Origin: Calothrix sp. PCC 7716
GTDB taxonomy: Bacteria; Cyanobacteriota; Cyanobacteriia; Cyanobacteriales; Nostocaceae
NCBI RefSeq assembly: GCF_019977735.1
Contig: NZ_AP025022.1
Location: 1-64,000 of the forward strand
Length of the DNA stretch: 64,000 bases
Direction: 5' to 3'
Position numbers and translations under genes: made by a program. The notes beneath the pieces are model-generated. The model worked only from the letters and a program-made list of their open reading frames with translations. It searched no databases and was not told where the DNA came from. Positions 1 through 8,250 of the stretch are shown here, in pieces. Positions within the stretch are counted from its first letter, which is position 1. Each line of letters opens with the position of its first letter.

Positions 1-411
1 AAAAGAACAGAATTAATTAGGCGAGAAATAGCTAAGTATGTTGGAGAAGATGTAGCTAACCAAATTCCGTCTGTTGCAGTAGATAATCACAATGAAACGA
101 CTCCAGATGGTAAGCAATGGCTTGGAGAATTCTTCACAAAAGTTTTTGTAAGAGCATCTGAAGCTGGTTCCTTGCCATTTGCAGCAGCAATGACAGAAAG
201 TTTAAGTTCGTCTTCAGGAGAACCACGAATTAAACTTAATGAGCAGCAAAAAACTGAGGTTAAAAAGAAGATAGATAAAGCTTTAATTGGAGGACTTGCT
301 GCTGGTGGAGCAAGTGTTGGTCTATTCTTTGGACCAGGAGGAGCTATTGTTGGTGGCTTACTTGGTACTGTAGTAGGACTGAGACTAGAATTAGGGCGGA
401 AAAATGCGTAA
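1..411 (+). CDS. C-terminal part of a GTPase with glycine-zipper tail (gene truncated by window edge)
   Basis: The reading frame is open from base 1 to a TAA at 409-411, so the start lies outside the window. The visible 136 residues begin with a stretch (PSVAVDN, then TPDGKQWL) that resembles the end of a TRAFAC-type GTPase domain in bacterial membrane-associated GTPases. After a lysine-rich linker comes a glycine-zipper hydrophobic segment (GGLAAGGASVGLFFGPGG and onward, about residues 98-126) that would insert into a membrane. The stop overlaps the start of the next GTPase gene by 8 nt, so the two are translationally coupled. I infer a membrane-tethered GTPase; the P-loop itself is not in view. 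Confidence 0.6.
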   Translation, partial: KRTELIRREIAKYVGEDVANQIPSVAVDNHNETTPDGKQWLGEFFTKVFVRASEAGSLPFAAAMTESLSSSSGEPRIKLNEQQKTEVKKKIDKALIGGLAAGGASVGLFFGPGGAIVGGLLGTVVGLRLELGRKNA

Positions 412-1009
412 ATTTCTCCTTGTTGGACGTACTGGTGTTGGTAAATCAAGTTTTGTAAATTCAGTTTTTGGCAAGTATATTACTGAAGTTTCAAGGTATG
501 AAGCTTGTACAAAAATTATTAACCATCATGTGTATAATAGCCCTCTTGGTGATGTTTGCTTTATTGATACACCAGGGCTAGCAGAAGACGATATACAATG
601 TGACTACAACTATCTAGAGTTAATTAATAAGAGCGTTGACTTAGCTAAAATTGATGTATTAATTTATATGTCTCGTTTAGACGAAACACGATTTCGTGCT
701 GAAGAAAAGCAAACAATACGTCTTTTGACAGAAAAATTAGGAGCATTTATTTGGAATAAAGCTTGGTTAGTCTTCACTTTTGCCGCATCTGTACCTAATG
801 AAAGGCGCCCAAGAGCTACAGTCAACAGAAAGAAGCAAATTGAGGAGTTCATCAAAGTAATTACATTACAGCAAAACCTAAATCCACCCTTTGAAGGATT
901 CCAGGTAAAACTACGAGTTGATAATACAGTAAGCGGTTGGACTTCAAGCACTACTCCAATCATGTCAGTATTAACAAATGAGAACAAGGATAGCGAAGAG
1001 AAACCCTAG
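404..1009 (+). CDS. Small GTPase (AIG1/TRAFAC-like P-loop protein)
   Basis: The 201-residue protein starts with a complete G1 loop (GRTGVGKSS, residues 8-16) and has a G3 motif DTPG near residue 56. The G4 position, where NKxD is expected, reads TFAA, as in divergent AIG1-type or bacterial conflict GTPases, so guanine specificity cannot be read off directly. There is no membrane segment; the upstream partner, overlapping by 8 nt, carries the hydrophobic tail. Two coupled GTPases suggest heterodimerisation at a membrane. The ATG at 404 is chosen because the P-loop follows at once. Function unknown. Confidence 0.75.
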   Translation: MRKFLLVGRTGVGKSSFVNSVFGKYITEVSRYEACTKIINHHVYNSPLGDVCFIDTPGLAEDDIQCDYNYLELINKSVDLAKIDVLIYMSRLDETRFRAEEKQTIRLLTEKLGAFIWNKAWLVFTFAASVPNERRPRATVNRKKQIEEFIKVITLQQNLNPPFEGFQVKLRVDNTVSGWTSSTTPIMSVLTNENKDSEEKP

Positions 1010-1163
1010 ACAAGCAATTTCTTCTTTGATTGGAATGCGTCCAGCTTTTCTCCACAATGTGAGTTTCCTATATCGCCATCATTATCGCGCAACAAAACCG
1101 AAGTGCCCCTCTCTCCCCCCAAAACGGCGCCCCTCTTCACGAGCGCTTATAAAGCGGCTAATT

Positions 1164-1183
1164 TTCCAATAACGTTATTGGAA
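1164..1183. repeat. 20-bp palindrome, parS-like site 1
   Basis: TTCCAATAACGTTATTGGAA is a perfect palindrome, extended by flanking T and A to 24 bp (1162-1185). Identical copies lie at 3253, 4000 and 11641 and a variant at 3379. The clustering around parA-parB suggests a ParB-binding centromere site; this is inference. Confidence 0.75.
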
Positions 1184-1258
1184 AAAAGCAGTTAGATTCT
1201 TCTTTATAACCAAGTTCAACAATTTAGTACGTCTGCTGCACAAATTTCATTACTTTCT

Positions 1259-1549
1259 CTATCTACGACTTTTCCAGTATCCAGGTTCTCGACTGCAATG
1301 CATTACTGCTAAGATAAGAATATAGTCTTGCTCAATTGTGTAAAGGATTCCATACGGAAAACGACGTGCCATACATCGGCGCACATCCTCATCTATCACA
1401 GCGTAACGTGTAGGCGCCTCTCTAATTCGGTAGATTGCATCCTCTATAGCATCAACGAATGCTTGTGCCACCTCAACCCGCTGCTCTGTGTAATATTTAA
1501 CACCTTCAGCATATTCTGCGAGAGCTTCAGGATGAAATACATATTTCAT
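1259..1549 (-). CDS. RelE/ParE-family toxin
   Basis: A 96-residue protein with the typical RelE/ParE fold signature: an N-terminal HPEALAEYAEGVKYY helix, a central arginine-rich RRCMARRFPYGILY strand pair and a C-terminal HCSREPGYW end. Family members either cleave mRNA on the ribosome (RelE) or inhibit gyrase (ParE); sequence alone does not decide which. The start codon overlaps the stop of the antitoxin gene by 4 nt, the usual arrangement of an addiction module, with antitoxin first. It sits just upstream of the partition genes, which fits plasmid stabilisation. The length is normal and no frameshift is visible. Confidence 0.88.
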   Translation of the reverse strand: MKYVFHPEALAEYAEGVKYYTEQRVEVAQAFVDAIEDAIYRIREAPTRYAVIDEDVRRCMARRFPYGILYTIEQDYILILAVMHCSREPGYWKSRR

Positions 1550-1776
1550 GACTCTAGCAACCGTCTTACAGTAGCAAGAGCTTCTTCTCCCGGAATTGCT
1601 TGCACAGAACCATCGCGAATTTCTGAACGCCGTTTTTTTGCTTCAGTTATCCAGGCTGCTTGGATTGTTGGTTCAGTATCAAACTCCAAGCTTTCAACTA
1701 GCTTTTCCGCTAATAACGCCCTGGATGCACTAGGAAGTGCTAGGAGTTCTTCTGTTATTTGCTCAATTGATTTCAT
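1546..1776 (-). CDS. Addiction-module antitoxin (unstable antitoxin, PF09720-like)
   Basis: The 76-residue protein has the pattern of the small 'putative addiction module component' family: an N-terminal helix ending in LPSASRALLAEKLVESLE, a middle segment AAWITEAKKRRSEIRDG, and a C-terminal helix with the PGEEAL motif. It precedes and overlaps the RelE/ParE toxin by 4 nt, so it is the partner that neutralises the toxin and probably represses the shared promoter upstream of 1776. The ATG at 1774-1776 gives the family's usual length. Confidence 0.85.
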   Translation of the reverse strand: MKSIEQITEELLALPSASRALLAEKLVESLEFDTEPTIQAAWITEAKKRRSEIRDGSVQAIPGEEALATVRRLLES

Positions 1777-1966
1777 GAAACCTCACATTGCTCTAAGTCC
1801 TATTAATACAGGATAGCAGTTTCTACTTAAATGAAGTATGCAAGGGCAGGCAAGGATGCCTGCTCCACAAGAAGGTCATTTGTATCTGCTTGGTTAATAA
1901 ATGCTGGATATAAAACACAGTCCCCCTCTCCAAAAAAACGGCGCCAATTGTCCCCTAACCAGTTAT

Positions 1967-1980
1967 CGTTATTTATAACG
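1967..1980. promoter_or_regulatory. Possible parAB operator (inverted CGTTAT/ATAACG)
   Basis: CGTTAT and ATAACG face each other across a 2-bp spacer and end 23 bp before the parA start. These are the same half-sites as in the 20-bp palindromes but in swapped order. This could be an operator for autoregulation by ParA or ParB; only the symmetry and position support it. Confidence 0.4.
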
Positions 1981-2003
1981 GGGCAGGTAAACAAAACTCA
2001 CAT

Positions 2004-2759
2004 ATGAGCCGAATCATCGCAGTCTTTAACCAGGCGGGAGGTGTTGCCAAAACCACGCTTACTCAGAACCTGGGCTACCAACTAGGGCAACTGGGACATC
2101 GTGTCCTGCTTATTGACATAGACCCCCAAGCCAGTTTAACTATATTTATGGGCTTGGTTCCGAGGGATTTAGAACAAACTGTCCACAATGCCATTGTGGA
2201 GGAACAACCCCTGCCTATTGTTGAGAAAATTCATGGTATGGATTTAGCACCTGCTAACATTTCTCTGAGTACGGCGGAAATGCAATTGGTTAATGCTTCC
2301 ATGCGGGATTTCCGCCTTAAAGAAGCTATCGAACCAATTCAAGAAGATTATGATTTTATATTAGTAGATTGCCCTCCCAGTTTGGGGCTGCTTTCTTACA
2401 TCTCGCTTGTAGCTGCCACTCATGTTCTTGTGCCTCTGGAAACCCATTTCAAAGCTTTTGAGGGCACTGGTGAACTGTTAAAAACGGTGGCTACTGTTCG
2501 TAACAAACCCAACCGCAAATTGCAAATAGCCGGATTTGTGCCGACAAAATATGACGCGCGCAATTCCCAGGACACTCGTACTTTAGCAGCCATCACGGAA
2601 CAACTAGCAGGCGCCGGAACTGTCTTTGCCCCCATTCCTCGCTCCACTGCTTTCGTTGATGCATCAGAAGAGCGAATGCCCCTTGCGGTGTATGAACCAA
2701 AGCATCCATCTGTTGCAATTTTGAAAAAAATAGCCGTTAGCTTAGAATCATTACCATGA
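2004..2759 (+). CDS. parA: ParA partition ATPase
   Basis: A 251-residue deviant Walker A ATPase of the ParA/MinD family, which moves plasmid copies apart by dynamic binding to nucleoid DNA with ParB. The Walker A loop is NQAGGVAKTT (residues 9-18), where the family consensus is KGGVGKTT: the signature lysine is alanine and the second glycine is alanine. Switch I carries DIDPQAS (about residues 38-44) and Walker B is ILVDCPPSLG (about 117-126). There is no N-terminal HTH, so it is of the short type Ib or chromosomal type. It overlaps parB by 4 nt. An inverted repeat 23 bp upstream may be its operator. Confidence 0.93.
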   Translation: MSRIIAVFNQAGGVAKTTLTQNLGYQLGQLGHRVLLIDIDPQASLTIFMGLVPRDLEQTVHNAIVEEQPLPIVEKIHGMDLAPANISLSTAEMQLVNASMRDFRLKEAIEPIQEDYDFILVDCPPSLGLLSYISLVAATHVLVPLETHFKAFEGTGELLKTVATVRNKPNRKLQIAGFVPTKYDARNSQDTRTLAAITEQLAGAGTVFAPIPRSTAFVDASEERMPLAVYEPKHPSVAILKKIAVSLESLP

Positions 2760-3856
2760 GACGCACTAAAACCAGCCAACCCCTTAAAAGCAAAATTGAA
2801 GTACCTTGGGACACTACAGGCGCCCCTAATTCCAATTCTCAAGTATCCATCCCGTTAGACCAGATTACCCTGCCACCCAATCAACCGCGCCGTTATTTTG
2901 ACTCTGAGGCATTAAAGCAGTTAACTGAGTCTATAAAACAGCATGGCATCCTGCAACCCCTGTTGGTACGCCTTGTTGATGAAGGTAAACACGAATTAGT
3001 AGCAGGAGAGCGCCGCTACCGTGCTGCTACTGAAATTGGATTAAAAGAAGTCCCTGTTGTTATTAGAGAGTTAGACGATAACGCAGCTTATCAACTGGCA
3101 CTGATAGAAAACTTACTTCGAGAAGACCTTAACCCAGTGGAGGAAACCGAAGGCATTTTGCAACTGCTGGCTCTCAAACTCGGTCGAAATATTGAGGAAA
3201 TTCCGCCATTACTACGGCGCCTGCAACACGAGCGCAAAGAAGCTGCTAAGTCTTCCAATAACGTTATTGGAAAAAAGAAATTCGACTCATTACTATCTGA
3301 AGAGGACGTTGCTGAGTCGGCGCCGGAAAAGTTAGATGATGAGAATATAGAGTCAAATGTTTTAGACTCCTCAGAAACTTCCAATAACGTTATTGTCAAA
3401 GAAGGAGACGAAAAAACTTCTGATTCCACTCAAGTAAATCCAGACCTGAAAATTGTTGAAGAAGTGTTTGATGGCTTAGGGTTAATGACTTGGGAATCGT
3501 TTGCTAATAACCGCTTGCCGTTGTTAAACCTTCCAGAAGATATTCTTGAGGCACTACGAAAAGGCGCCGTTGAGTACACTAAAGCCAAAGCCATTGCCCA
3601 GATTCAAGATAAGGATGAACGCACTGCCTTTTTAGAACAAGCTATTGCCCAAAACTGGTCATTAAGCGAAATCAAGCAATATATCAGTGAGAATAAAACC
3701 CCAAATACCCAGAAAACTGAGCCAAACAATTACAAAGAGCGCTTTACTGCTGCGACTGCCAAGTTAAGAAAGTCGCGTATTTGGTCAGACCCATCTAAGC
3801 GCAAACAGGTAGAAAAATTACTTGACCAATTGGAAATGCTGGGAAATGTGGGGTAA
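2756..3856 (+). CDS. parB: ParB partition protein with palindrome-encoded insert
   Basis: A 366-residue ParB/Spo0J-type protein. The N-terminal CTPase domain (residues 30-130) has the GERRYRAA motif and the ENLLREDLNPVEE motif. A helix-turn-helix region starts at ILQLLALKLGR, and the C-terminal part (about 230-366) contains LPEDILEALRKGAVEYTKA. Between them lies a polar, low-complexity stretch (about residues 160-230) that is partly encoded by two copies of the 20-bp palindrome, read as SNNVIG and SNNVIV. ParB binds parS, slides as a CTP clamp and recruits ParA. The start overlaps parA. Having putative parS sites inside its own gene is the unusual part. Confidence 0.92.
   Translation: MRRTKTSQPLKSKIEVPWDTTGAPNSNSQVSIPLDQITLPPNQPRRYFDSEALKQLTESIKQHGILQPLLVRLVDEGKHELVAGERRYRAATEIGLKEVPVVIRELDDNAAYQLALIENLLREDLNPVEETEGILQLLALKLGRNIEEIPPLLRRLQHERKEAAKSSNNVIGKKKFDSLLSEEDVAESAPEKLDDENIESNVLDSSETSNNVIVKEGDEKTSDSTQVNPDLKIVEEVFDGLGLMTWESFANNRLPLLNLPEDILEALRKGAVEYTKAKAIAQIQDKDERTAFLEQAIAQNWSLSEIKQYISENKTPNTQKTEPNNYKERFTAATAKLRKSRIWSDPSKRKQVEKLLDQLEMLGNVG
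3253..3272. repeat. 20-bp palindrome inside parB, parS-like site 2
   Basis: An exact copy of the 20-bp palindrome, in frame within parB, translated as S-N-N-V-I-G. Confidence 0.75.
3379..3398. repeat. Variant palindrome inside parB, parS-like site 3
   Basis: The first 16 bases match the 20-bp palindrome; the right arm ends in GTCA instead of GGAA. It lies in frame within parB and gives S-N-N-V-I-V, 126 bp from site 2, in the same reading frame. Confidence 0.6.
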
Positions 3857-3905
3857 AAGGGTGGCGGTTAAACTCCTCGTTCTCTTATCTACCGTCACCC
3901 GCCAG

Positions 3906-3920
3906 CACCCTTCTAGGGTG
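3906..3920. terminator. Small hairpin after parB
   Basis: CACCC and GGGTG pair across a 5-nt loop about 50 bp past the parB stop, followed by a second AGCCC/GGGCT pair near 3936-3952. There is no T-run, so a terminator role is only possible. Confidence 0.3.
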
Positions 3921-3999
3921 TGGCTAATAGAACAAAGCCCACCAGCATGGGCTGAAGAGACTAGCCCACGTAATGCCTTTGGTTAGACTTATTACTATC

Positions 4000-4019
4000 T
4001 TCCAATAACGTTATTGGAA
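4000..4019. repeat. 20-bp palindrome, parS-like site 4
   Basis: An exact copy of the 20-bp palindrome lying in the gap between parB and the CcbP-like gene. Confidence 0.75.
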
Positions 4020-4137
4020 AAAACAATTAGACTCTTTATGTGCTGACTGCGGACTTCCCTGCGTGGTCTCTTCCTGATAATTTGGAGTTAGATGCATTCG
4101 TGCGTGTTCGTTAAAAATCGATGGAGCAAATAAGCTT

Positions 4138-4506
4138 ATGTCCAAAATAGAACGAGACAAAAATAGAGAAGAACGCATCGACACGGAAGTAATAGTTGAT
4201 GCATACGGCGAAGAAGAGCGTGCTATGGGTTGGTATTACTACCTTGCAGAAAACATGGATTTCCCTTTTAAAGCAAAATGGACAACCCGCAGGCGCCCAG
4301 AAGGAAGGGATGTTGAAGTTATAGAAATGTCACTTGGAGATGATTGCTCCCACGACATGTTTGTAGAAGTGCGATACCATGCGGGAACCGTTGACGATAT
4401 TTTTTCCGCGCGTCTATCTGAAATAAATCCCATTGATGTTGATGAGGAAACTGCTCAAGTTATAGCAGACTGGCATTATTGGGTGGCAATGGGATATGAG
4501 TTTTAG
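4138..4506 (+). CDS. CcbP-like calcium-binding protein
   Basis: The 122-residue acidic protein matches what I know of the CcbP family (Pfam Calci_bind_CcbP): an N-terminal EVIVDAYGEEERAMGWYYYL block, a FPFKAKW strand, a central VEVIEMSLGDDC and a C-terminal ADWHYWVAMGYEF end. In Anabaena PCC 7120, CcbP sequesters Ca2+ and its removal accompanies heterocyst differentiation. This copy is plasmid-borne and lies between two of the partition-type palindromes, so any role in heterocyst control is uncertain; related proteins also occur in non-heterocystous bacteria. The ATG at 4138 directly precedes the conserved part. The acidic surface is consistent with metal binding. Confidence 0.75.
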   Translation: MSKIERDKNREERIDTEVIVDAYGEEERAMGWYYYLAENMDFPFKAKWTTRRRPEGRDVEVIEMSLGDDCSHDMFVEVRYHAGTVDDIFSARLSEINPIDVDEETAQVIADWHYWVAMGYEF

Positions 4507-4558
4507 CTGAAGATGGAACTTTAACAGCGCATGGCTTACCTTTTTATACAGGGATTTT

Positions 4559-4580
4559 TTGCCTATAACGTTATAGGCAA
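4559..4580. repeat. Related 22-bp palindrome with the ATAACGTTAT core
   Basis: TTGCCTATAACGTTATAGGC plus AA forms a perfect 22-bp palindrome. It shares the 10-bp core ATAACGTTAT with the parS-like sites but has different arms (GCCT/AGGC), so it may be bound more weakly or by another protein. Confidence 0.6.
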
Positions 4581-4699
4581 CTAGAATTGTTAAAATTCTT
4601 GTCGAAAACTATTTATGACTCTGGTAGGTTGGCGCCGAGCTAGAAAAAGGATTAACTTATATTTAATACCAGTAAGTACAGTTGCTCCCTTTTAATCTC

Positions 4700-7579
4700 A
4701 TGCTAGAGCCAGAAAAACTTATCCAGATAGTACAAGCTTGGTTATCCTATATCCGGTTAGAGGAACTGACCCAAGCTGAGGTTGAACGTTCTTCGGATGT
4801 TTACTCGAAAGTAATAGATAAGGGAGTGCAGCTTGTTGGTAATAAGCTAATGTTGGATGTCGAAGTATTTAAGCAGTTCCAGCAACAGCAACAAGCAGCA
4901 GCTAAGAGGGGTAGACCCAATGATTTTCAAATGGCTGTTGCCTTCCCGCAAATTTATTTGATACAGGGGAAGGGGAAAGAGCAAAAGCTGAAATATCTGC
5001 CTCTCTTCACGGTTGATGTTTCATCTATATTCAAAGGTAATTATCGCAAGACTGGCTGGGATTTGACGGAATACGAGTTTCAGCCTGTTGTTGTTAATTT
5101 GATGCGATTGTATGGGTTAGAGGAGGAGCAAGCTGAATCATTGATTGTTGCGTCAGGAATTTTGAAATTCTTGGAAGATACTTTTAAAGGGAGATTCCCC
5201 TCACTGCGAGATTTTCTTGACCAGGTGGACTTGCCAGAAGGGAAATATAAAACTTTTCGACAACCTTATTTACTGCGCTGCGACTTTACGCCCTATAATG
5301 CTCTGCTTAAGCTTGACCTGCAACTCATTTTACAGCAACTTCAACAAACACCCCATAGCGACTGGCTAGCTGAAACTCACCCTGCTATGCAGTACCTTTG
5401 GTCGGCGCCACAATTACCAAGACATGAGGTAATGTTTTGGGGCGCCTTCCCCTCCCATGCTCCCGATGAATATCAAGCGTCTGTTCTTAAACACACTCAA
5501 GAGAATTTGCTCACTGCTGTTTGTGGTCCTCCGGGAACTGGGAAAACAGAAGTGTTTCTGCACTTGGTGGCACAGCAAGTAGTGACAAGGGCATTACGAC
5601 TTGTTCACGGCGAAGAGGATGAGAATAATTTAATACTATTTGCCAGCACCAATAACGGCGCCATCCAAAAATTCCTTTCTCGGTTGACAGATAACTTTCC
5701 TACAGAACAGTTTTATCTCCCTGGTGGGAACCAAAGCATTATCCGTAGGGAAACGTTACCAAAACTACAATCAAGCCAAGACTGGCTGCGAAATACTGAA
5801 TTTCACCAGGAGTCTTGGGAACAAGCCAAACTCGAACTTATAAGAGCAGAAAGTGAAATTCGGCAATTAATAGAGCAAGACCGCTTTAATACTAGCCAAC
5901 AAGCAACCGATGCCGAACGGAGAAATCAACTGGATGTAGAAATCCAATCTCTCAATGATGATATTGCCGCAAAGGATTCCGAGTTACAAGCACTTCAAGA
6001 ACAGCTATCAAGTTTGAGAGATTACGTAAATTTTCCTCTCAATGCTTACCAGCAAATACAAGAAGCTTTATCCCAAGCAGAACGCGAACTACCAAAACAG
6101 TCTGACTCTATCACTAAACGCGCGTTGGACTGGCTTAATTTTACTACTGATAAGCTAATTTTTAAGCGTCTGGCAAATCGTATAAACGCTGCTGTTTTAA
6201 ATACTTTGGCATCGTCGCATCCCTTTCAGATGCCCCTTGACCGTTCTAGTTTAACCACAGCCCAGACTGAAGTTAACCAAAAACTAAATTTATCACAGCA
6301 ATGGCAGCGTCTTAACCAAAAAGTTACGTCTATTCAAACCCAACTAACATCTTTAAACAAGCAATTAGAGTTAAAGCTTTCCAGTTATCAACTTTTCACT
6401 GAACAACTTAATAGTTACCCACAAGGAGACTTCTATAGTCGTTTTTACCGCGACTACCACTCATTACAGGTAGAACTATTTCAAGGCGCCTGGGCGTTTC
6501 TGTTGCAAGAAGTTCTCCGACGTAAGGATAGCGTTATGCGGGCATTAGAAACTTATGGCAGCGTCTTAGAGGGAGATGGAGATGCATTGCTCAAACTGGA
6601 AACTGACAGTGATACCATCTACAGAGACTTGAGTTTGATTTTCCCCGTCATTAGCTCCAGCCTGCAATCAATACGCTATGTGCTGCCAATTCTTCATCCC
6701 AATATCGTGAAGCTGGCACTGGTGGATGAAGCGGGTACTACACTTATACATCAATTATTCCCACTTTTAGTGCGTTCGCAACGAGCAGTAGTAGCAGGCG
6801 ACCCCCAACAAATTGAGCCAATTATTAACCTTTGCGACGATACCATCAAACAATATCTGAAAACTGCTTTTGTGGATATGGGAATGGGGAATGAAGACTA
6901 CTATCGCTATGCCCCCACCGCCAAATACACAGCTACCGCTTATCATCGCGCGGCTGGCGCCAGTGGTACAGAAGCCGACTTGGGCAACGGCATTATCCTT
7001 AGAAATCATTACCGCTGCACCCCACCTATTATCCAGTTTTGCAGCCCCAACTATCCTGGTGGTTTACAAATCCTTTCAGATTATGACGCTTATGCAACAG
7101 TTAAACACCTGCTGGCTTACCATGTTGAGGGAAGCCACTTAAATCACACTAATCCCGAAGAAATCGATGCCATAGAAAATGTAATTGCGTCTTTGCTAAC
7201 TAACGGCTATGACCTTGGTGGCGCCGATAAATCAAAGACAATTGGGGTAATGTCCCCGTTTTCGCAGCAAGCCAGTGCCCTGAGATATCGACTCTCTAAC
7301 CGTTGGCGAAACTTTTCTTGGGATGATATTGGCACAGTTCACACCTTCCAAGGGGGAGAAAAAACAGCCATTATCTTTTCACCTTACCAGTGCCAAAAAG
7401 AGCATAGCTTTTGGTTCCTTAATCGCAAACCTAACTTACTAAATACTGCCGTTAGTAGGGCAAGGGAATTGTTTGTTTTGGTGGGCAATCTTAGGGAACT
7501 GGAATTAGCTGGTGGTGAAACTAAGCGGTTAGTTGAACATATTCGGCAGCATGGAGAAATTCGCTCGCGGCTTGAATGA
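4700..7579 (+). CDS. UPF1-like superfamily 1 helicase
   Basis: A large (959-residue) AAA_11/AAA_12-type SF1 helicase. Motif I is GPPGTGKT near residue 276; a coiled-coil insert rich in Q/E/L fills about 370-620; motif II is LVDEAG near 673, with G in place of Q/H; motif III is AGDPQQ near 697; motif IV is RNHYRCTPP near 766; motif V is HTFQGGEKTAII near 880; motif VI is NTAVSRAR near 914. It would translocate on nucleic acid using ATP. The in-frame ATG at 4700 is preferred to a TTG 18 nt upstream. Such helicases are frequent on mobile elements and in defence loci, but no nuclease partner is adjacent. A long inverted repeat follows its stop. Confidence 0.85.
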   Translation: MLEPEKLIQIVQAWLSYIRLEELTQAEVERSSDVYSKVIDKGVQLVGNKLMLDVEVFKQFQQQQQAAAKRGRPNDFQMAVAFPQIYLIQGKGKEQKLKYLPLFTVDVSSIFKGNYRKTGWDLTEYEFQPVVVNLMRLYGLEEEQAESLIVASGILKFLEDTFKGRFPSLRDFLDQVDLPEGKYKTFRQPYLLRCDFTPYNALLKLDLQLILQQLQQTPHSDWLAETHPAMQYLWSAPQLPRHEVMFWGAFPSHAPDEYQASVLKHTQENLLTAVCGPPGTGKTEVFLHLVAQQVVTRALRLVHGEEDENNLILFASTNNGAIQKFLSRLTDNFPTEQFYLPGGNQSIIRRETLPKLQSSQDWLRNTEFHQESWEQAKLELIRAESEIRQLIEQDRFNTSQQATDAERRNQLDVEIQSLNDDIAAKDSELQALQEQLSSLRDYVNFPLNAYQQIQEALSQAERELPKQSDSITKRALDWLNFTTDKLIFKRLANRINAAVLNTLASSHPFQMPLDRSSLTTAQTEVNQKLNLSQQWQRLNQKVTSIQTQLTSLNKQLELKLSSYQLFTEQLNSYPQGDFYSRFYRDYHSLQVELFQGAWAFLLQEVLRRKDSVMRALETYGSVLEGDGDALLKLETDSDTIYRDLSLIFPVISSSLQSIRYVLPILHPNIVKLALVDEAGTTLIHQLFPLLVRSQRAVVAGDPQQIEPIINLCDDTIKQYLKTAFVDMGMGNEDYYRYAPTAKYTATAYHRAAGASGTEADLGNGIILRNHYRCTPPIIQFCSPNYPGGLQILSDYDAYATVKHLLAYHVEGSHLNHTNPEEIDAIENVIASLLTNGYDLGGADKSKTIGVMSPFSQQASALRYRLSNRWRNFSWDDIGTVHTFQGGEKTAIIFSPYQCQKEHSFWFLNRKPNLLNTAVSRARELFVLVGNLRELELAGGETKRLVEHIRQHGEIRSRLE

Positions 7580-7605
7580 ACTCGTTTCAGTATAGGTATA
7601 TGCTA

Positions 7606-7730
7606 GCAACTGGAAAAAATCGGGCGGCGCCAGCGGAGGGGCAGGCGCTGCCATGAATAGATATGTTGTCCATGAGGATTTATTGGCAGTGCCTGCCCCC
7701 GCCCGATTTAGCGTAGCGGTTTCCAGTTGC
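7606..7730. repeat. 125-bp composite inverted repeat between convergent genes
   Basis: Three nested arm pairs are seen: GCAACTGGAAA (7606-7616) with TTTCCAGTTGC (7720-7730); AAATCGGGCG (7617-7626) with CGCCCGATTT (7700-7709); and a GC-rich 15-mer at 7638-7652 with its complement at 7685-7699 (one mismatch). The whole could fold into one long stem. It separates the convergent helicase and vapC genes. It may be a bidirectional terminator or a small palindromic mobile unit. Confidence 0.75.
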
Positions 7731-7785
7731 GTCGGGGCTTGTTACTCGTTCATTGTTAAATGATCTTCTTATTCGGTTAACCATC

Positions 7786-8250
7786 TCAGGAATAATGATT
7801 AGGATTATCGGTTAGTAACCCAAGAGCTTGAGCAATAGTGCTTAGGCGGTCGTCAGATGTAAGAAAAATCAAAGGGATGGATTGCTCAGTAGAGAAAGCG
7901 GGTTGAATTTTTAGCACTGATGCCAGCTGTACAGCATCATAAGCGCGTAGAGGATATTGCCCAACCAGTTGACCCGCAGTTTCCGCTAGTTTGGCATCGA
8001 ATTCAATGACTTGGTACTGATTATTTAGATCAAAGCGAAACCTTTGAATAATCAAGGCTCTATCGCTGGGAGTCAAAGTACCTTCCCGTTCTCTTCTCGC
8101 CAGCGCACTCAAGACTTCTACCCAAGTAATTCGGGTAATAAATAATAAGTTGCTCTCTTGCGGAGCCGAGAGCGCTCGTATCCAAGCACTACCAGTTTCC
8201 GGCACGTACCGTTTCACAAGGGCACTGCTATCTACAAAGTAGGCGGTCAC
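7786..8250 (-). CDS. vapC: VapC-type PIN-domain toxin
   Basis: A 154-residue PIN-domain RNase. The acidic catalytic set is complete: D near the start in FVDSSALVKRY, E in WVEVLSA (about residue 47), D in YDAVQLAS (about 100) and D in TSDDRL (about 132). VapC toxins cleave tRNA or rRNA when freed from their antitoxin. Its start overlaps the antitoxin stop by 4 nt. It is convergent with the helicase gene, separated by the long inverted repeat. Confidence 0.88.
   Translation of the reverse strand: MTAYFVDSSALVKRYVPETGSAWIRALSAPQESNLLFITRITWVEVLSALARREREGTLTPSDRALIIQRFRFDLNNQYQVIEFDAKLAETAGQLVGQYPLRAYDAVQLASVLKIQPAFSTEQSIPLIFLTSDDRLSTIAQALGLLTDNPNHYS

Noticed and set aside
978-1172. 64-residue plus-strand frame after the GTPase gene
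   Set aside because: Overlaps the GTPase end and runs into the palindrome; composition is unlike protein and no ribosome-binding site is seen.
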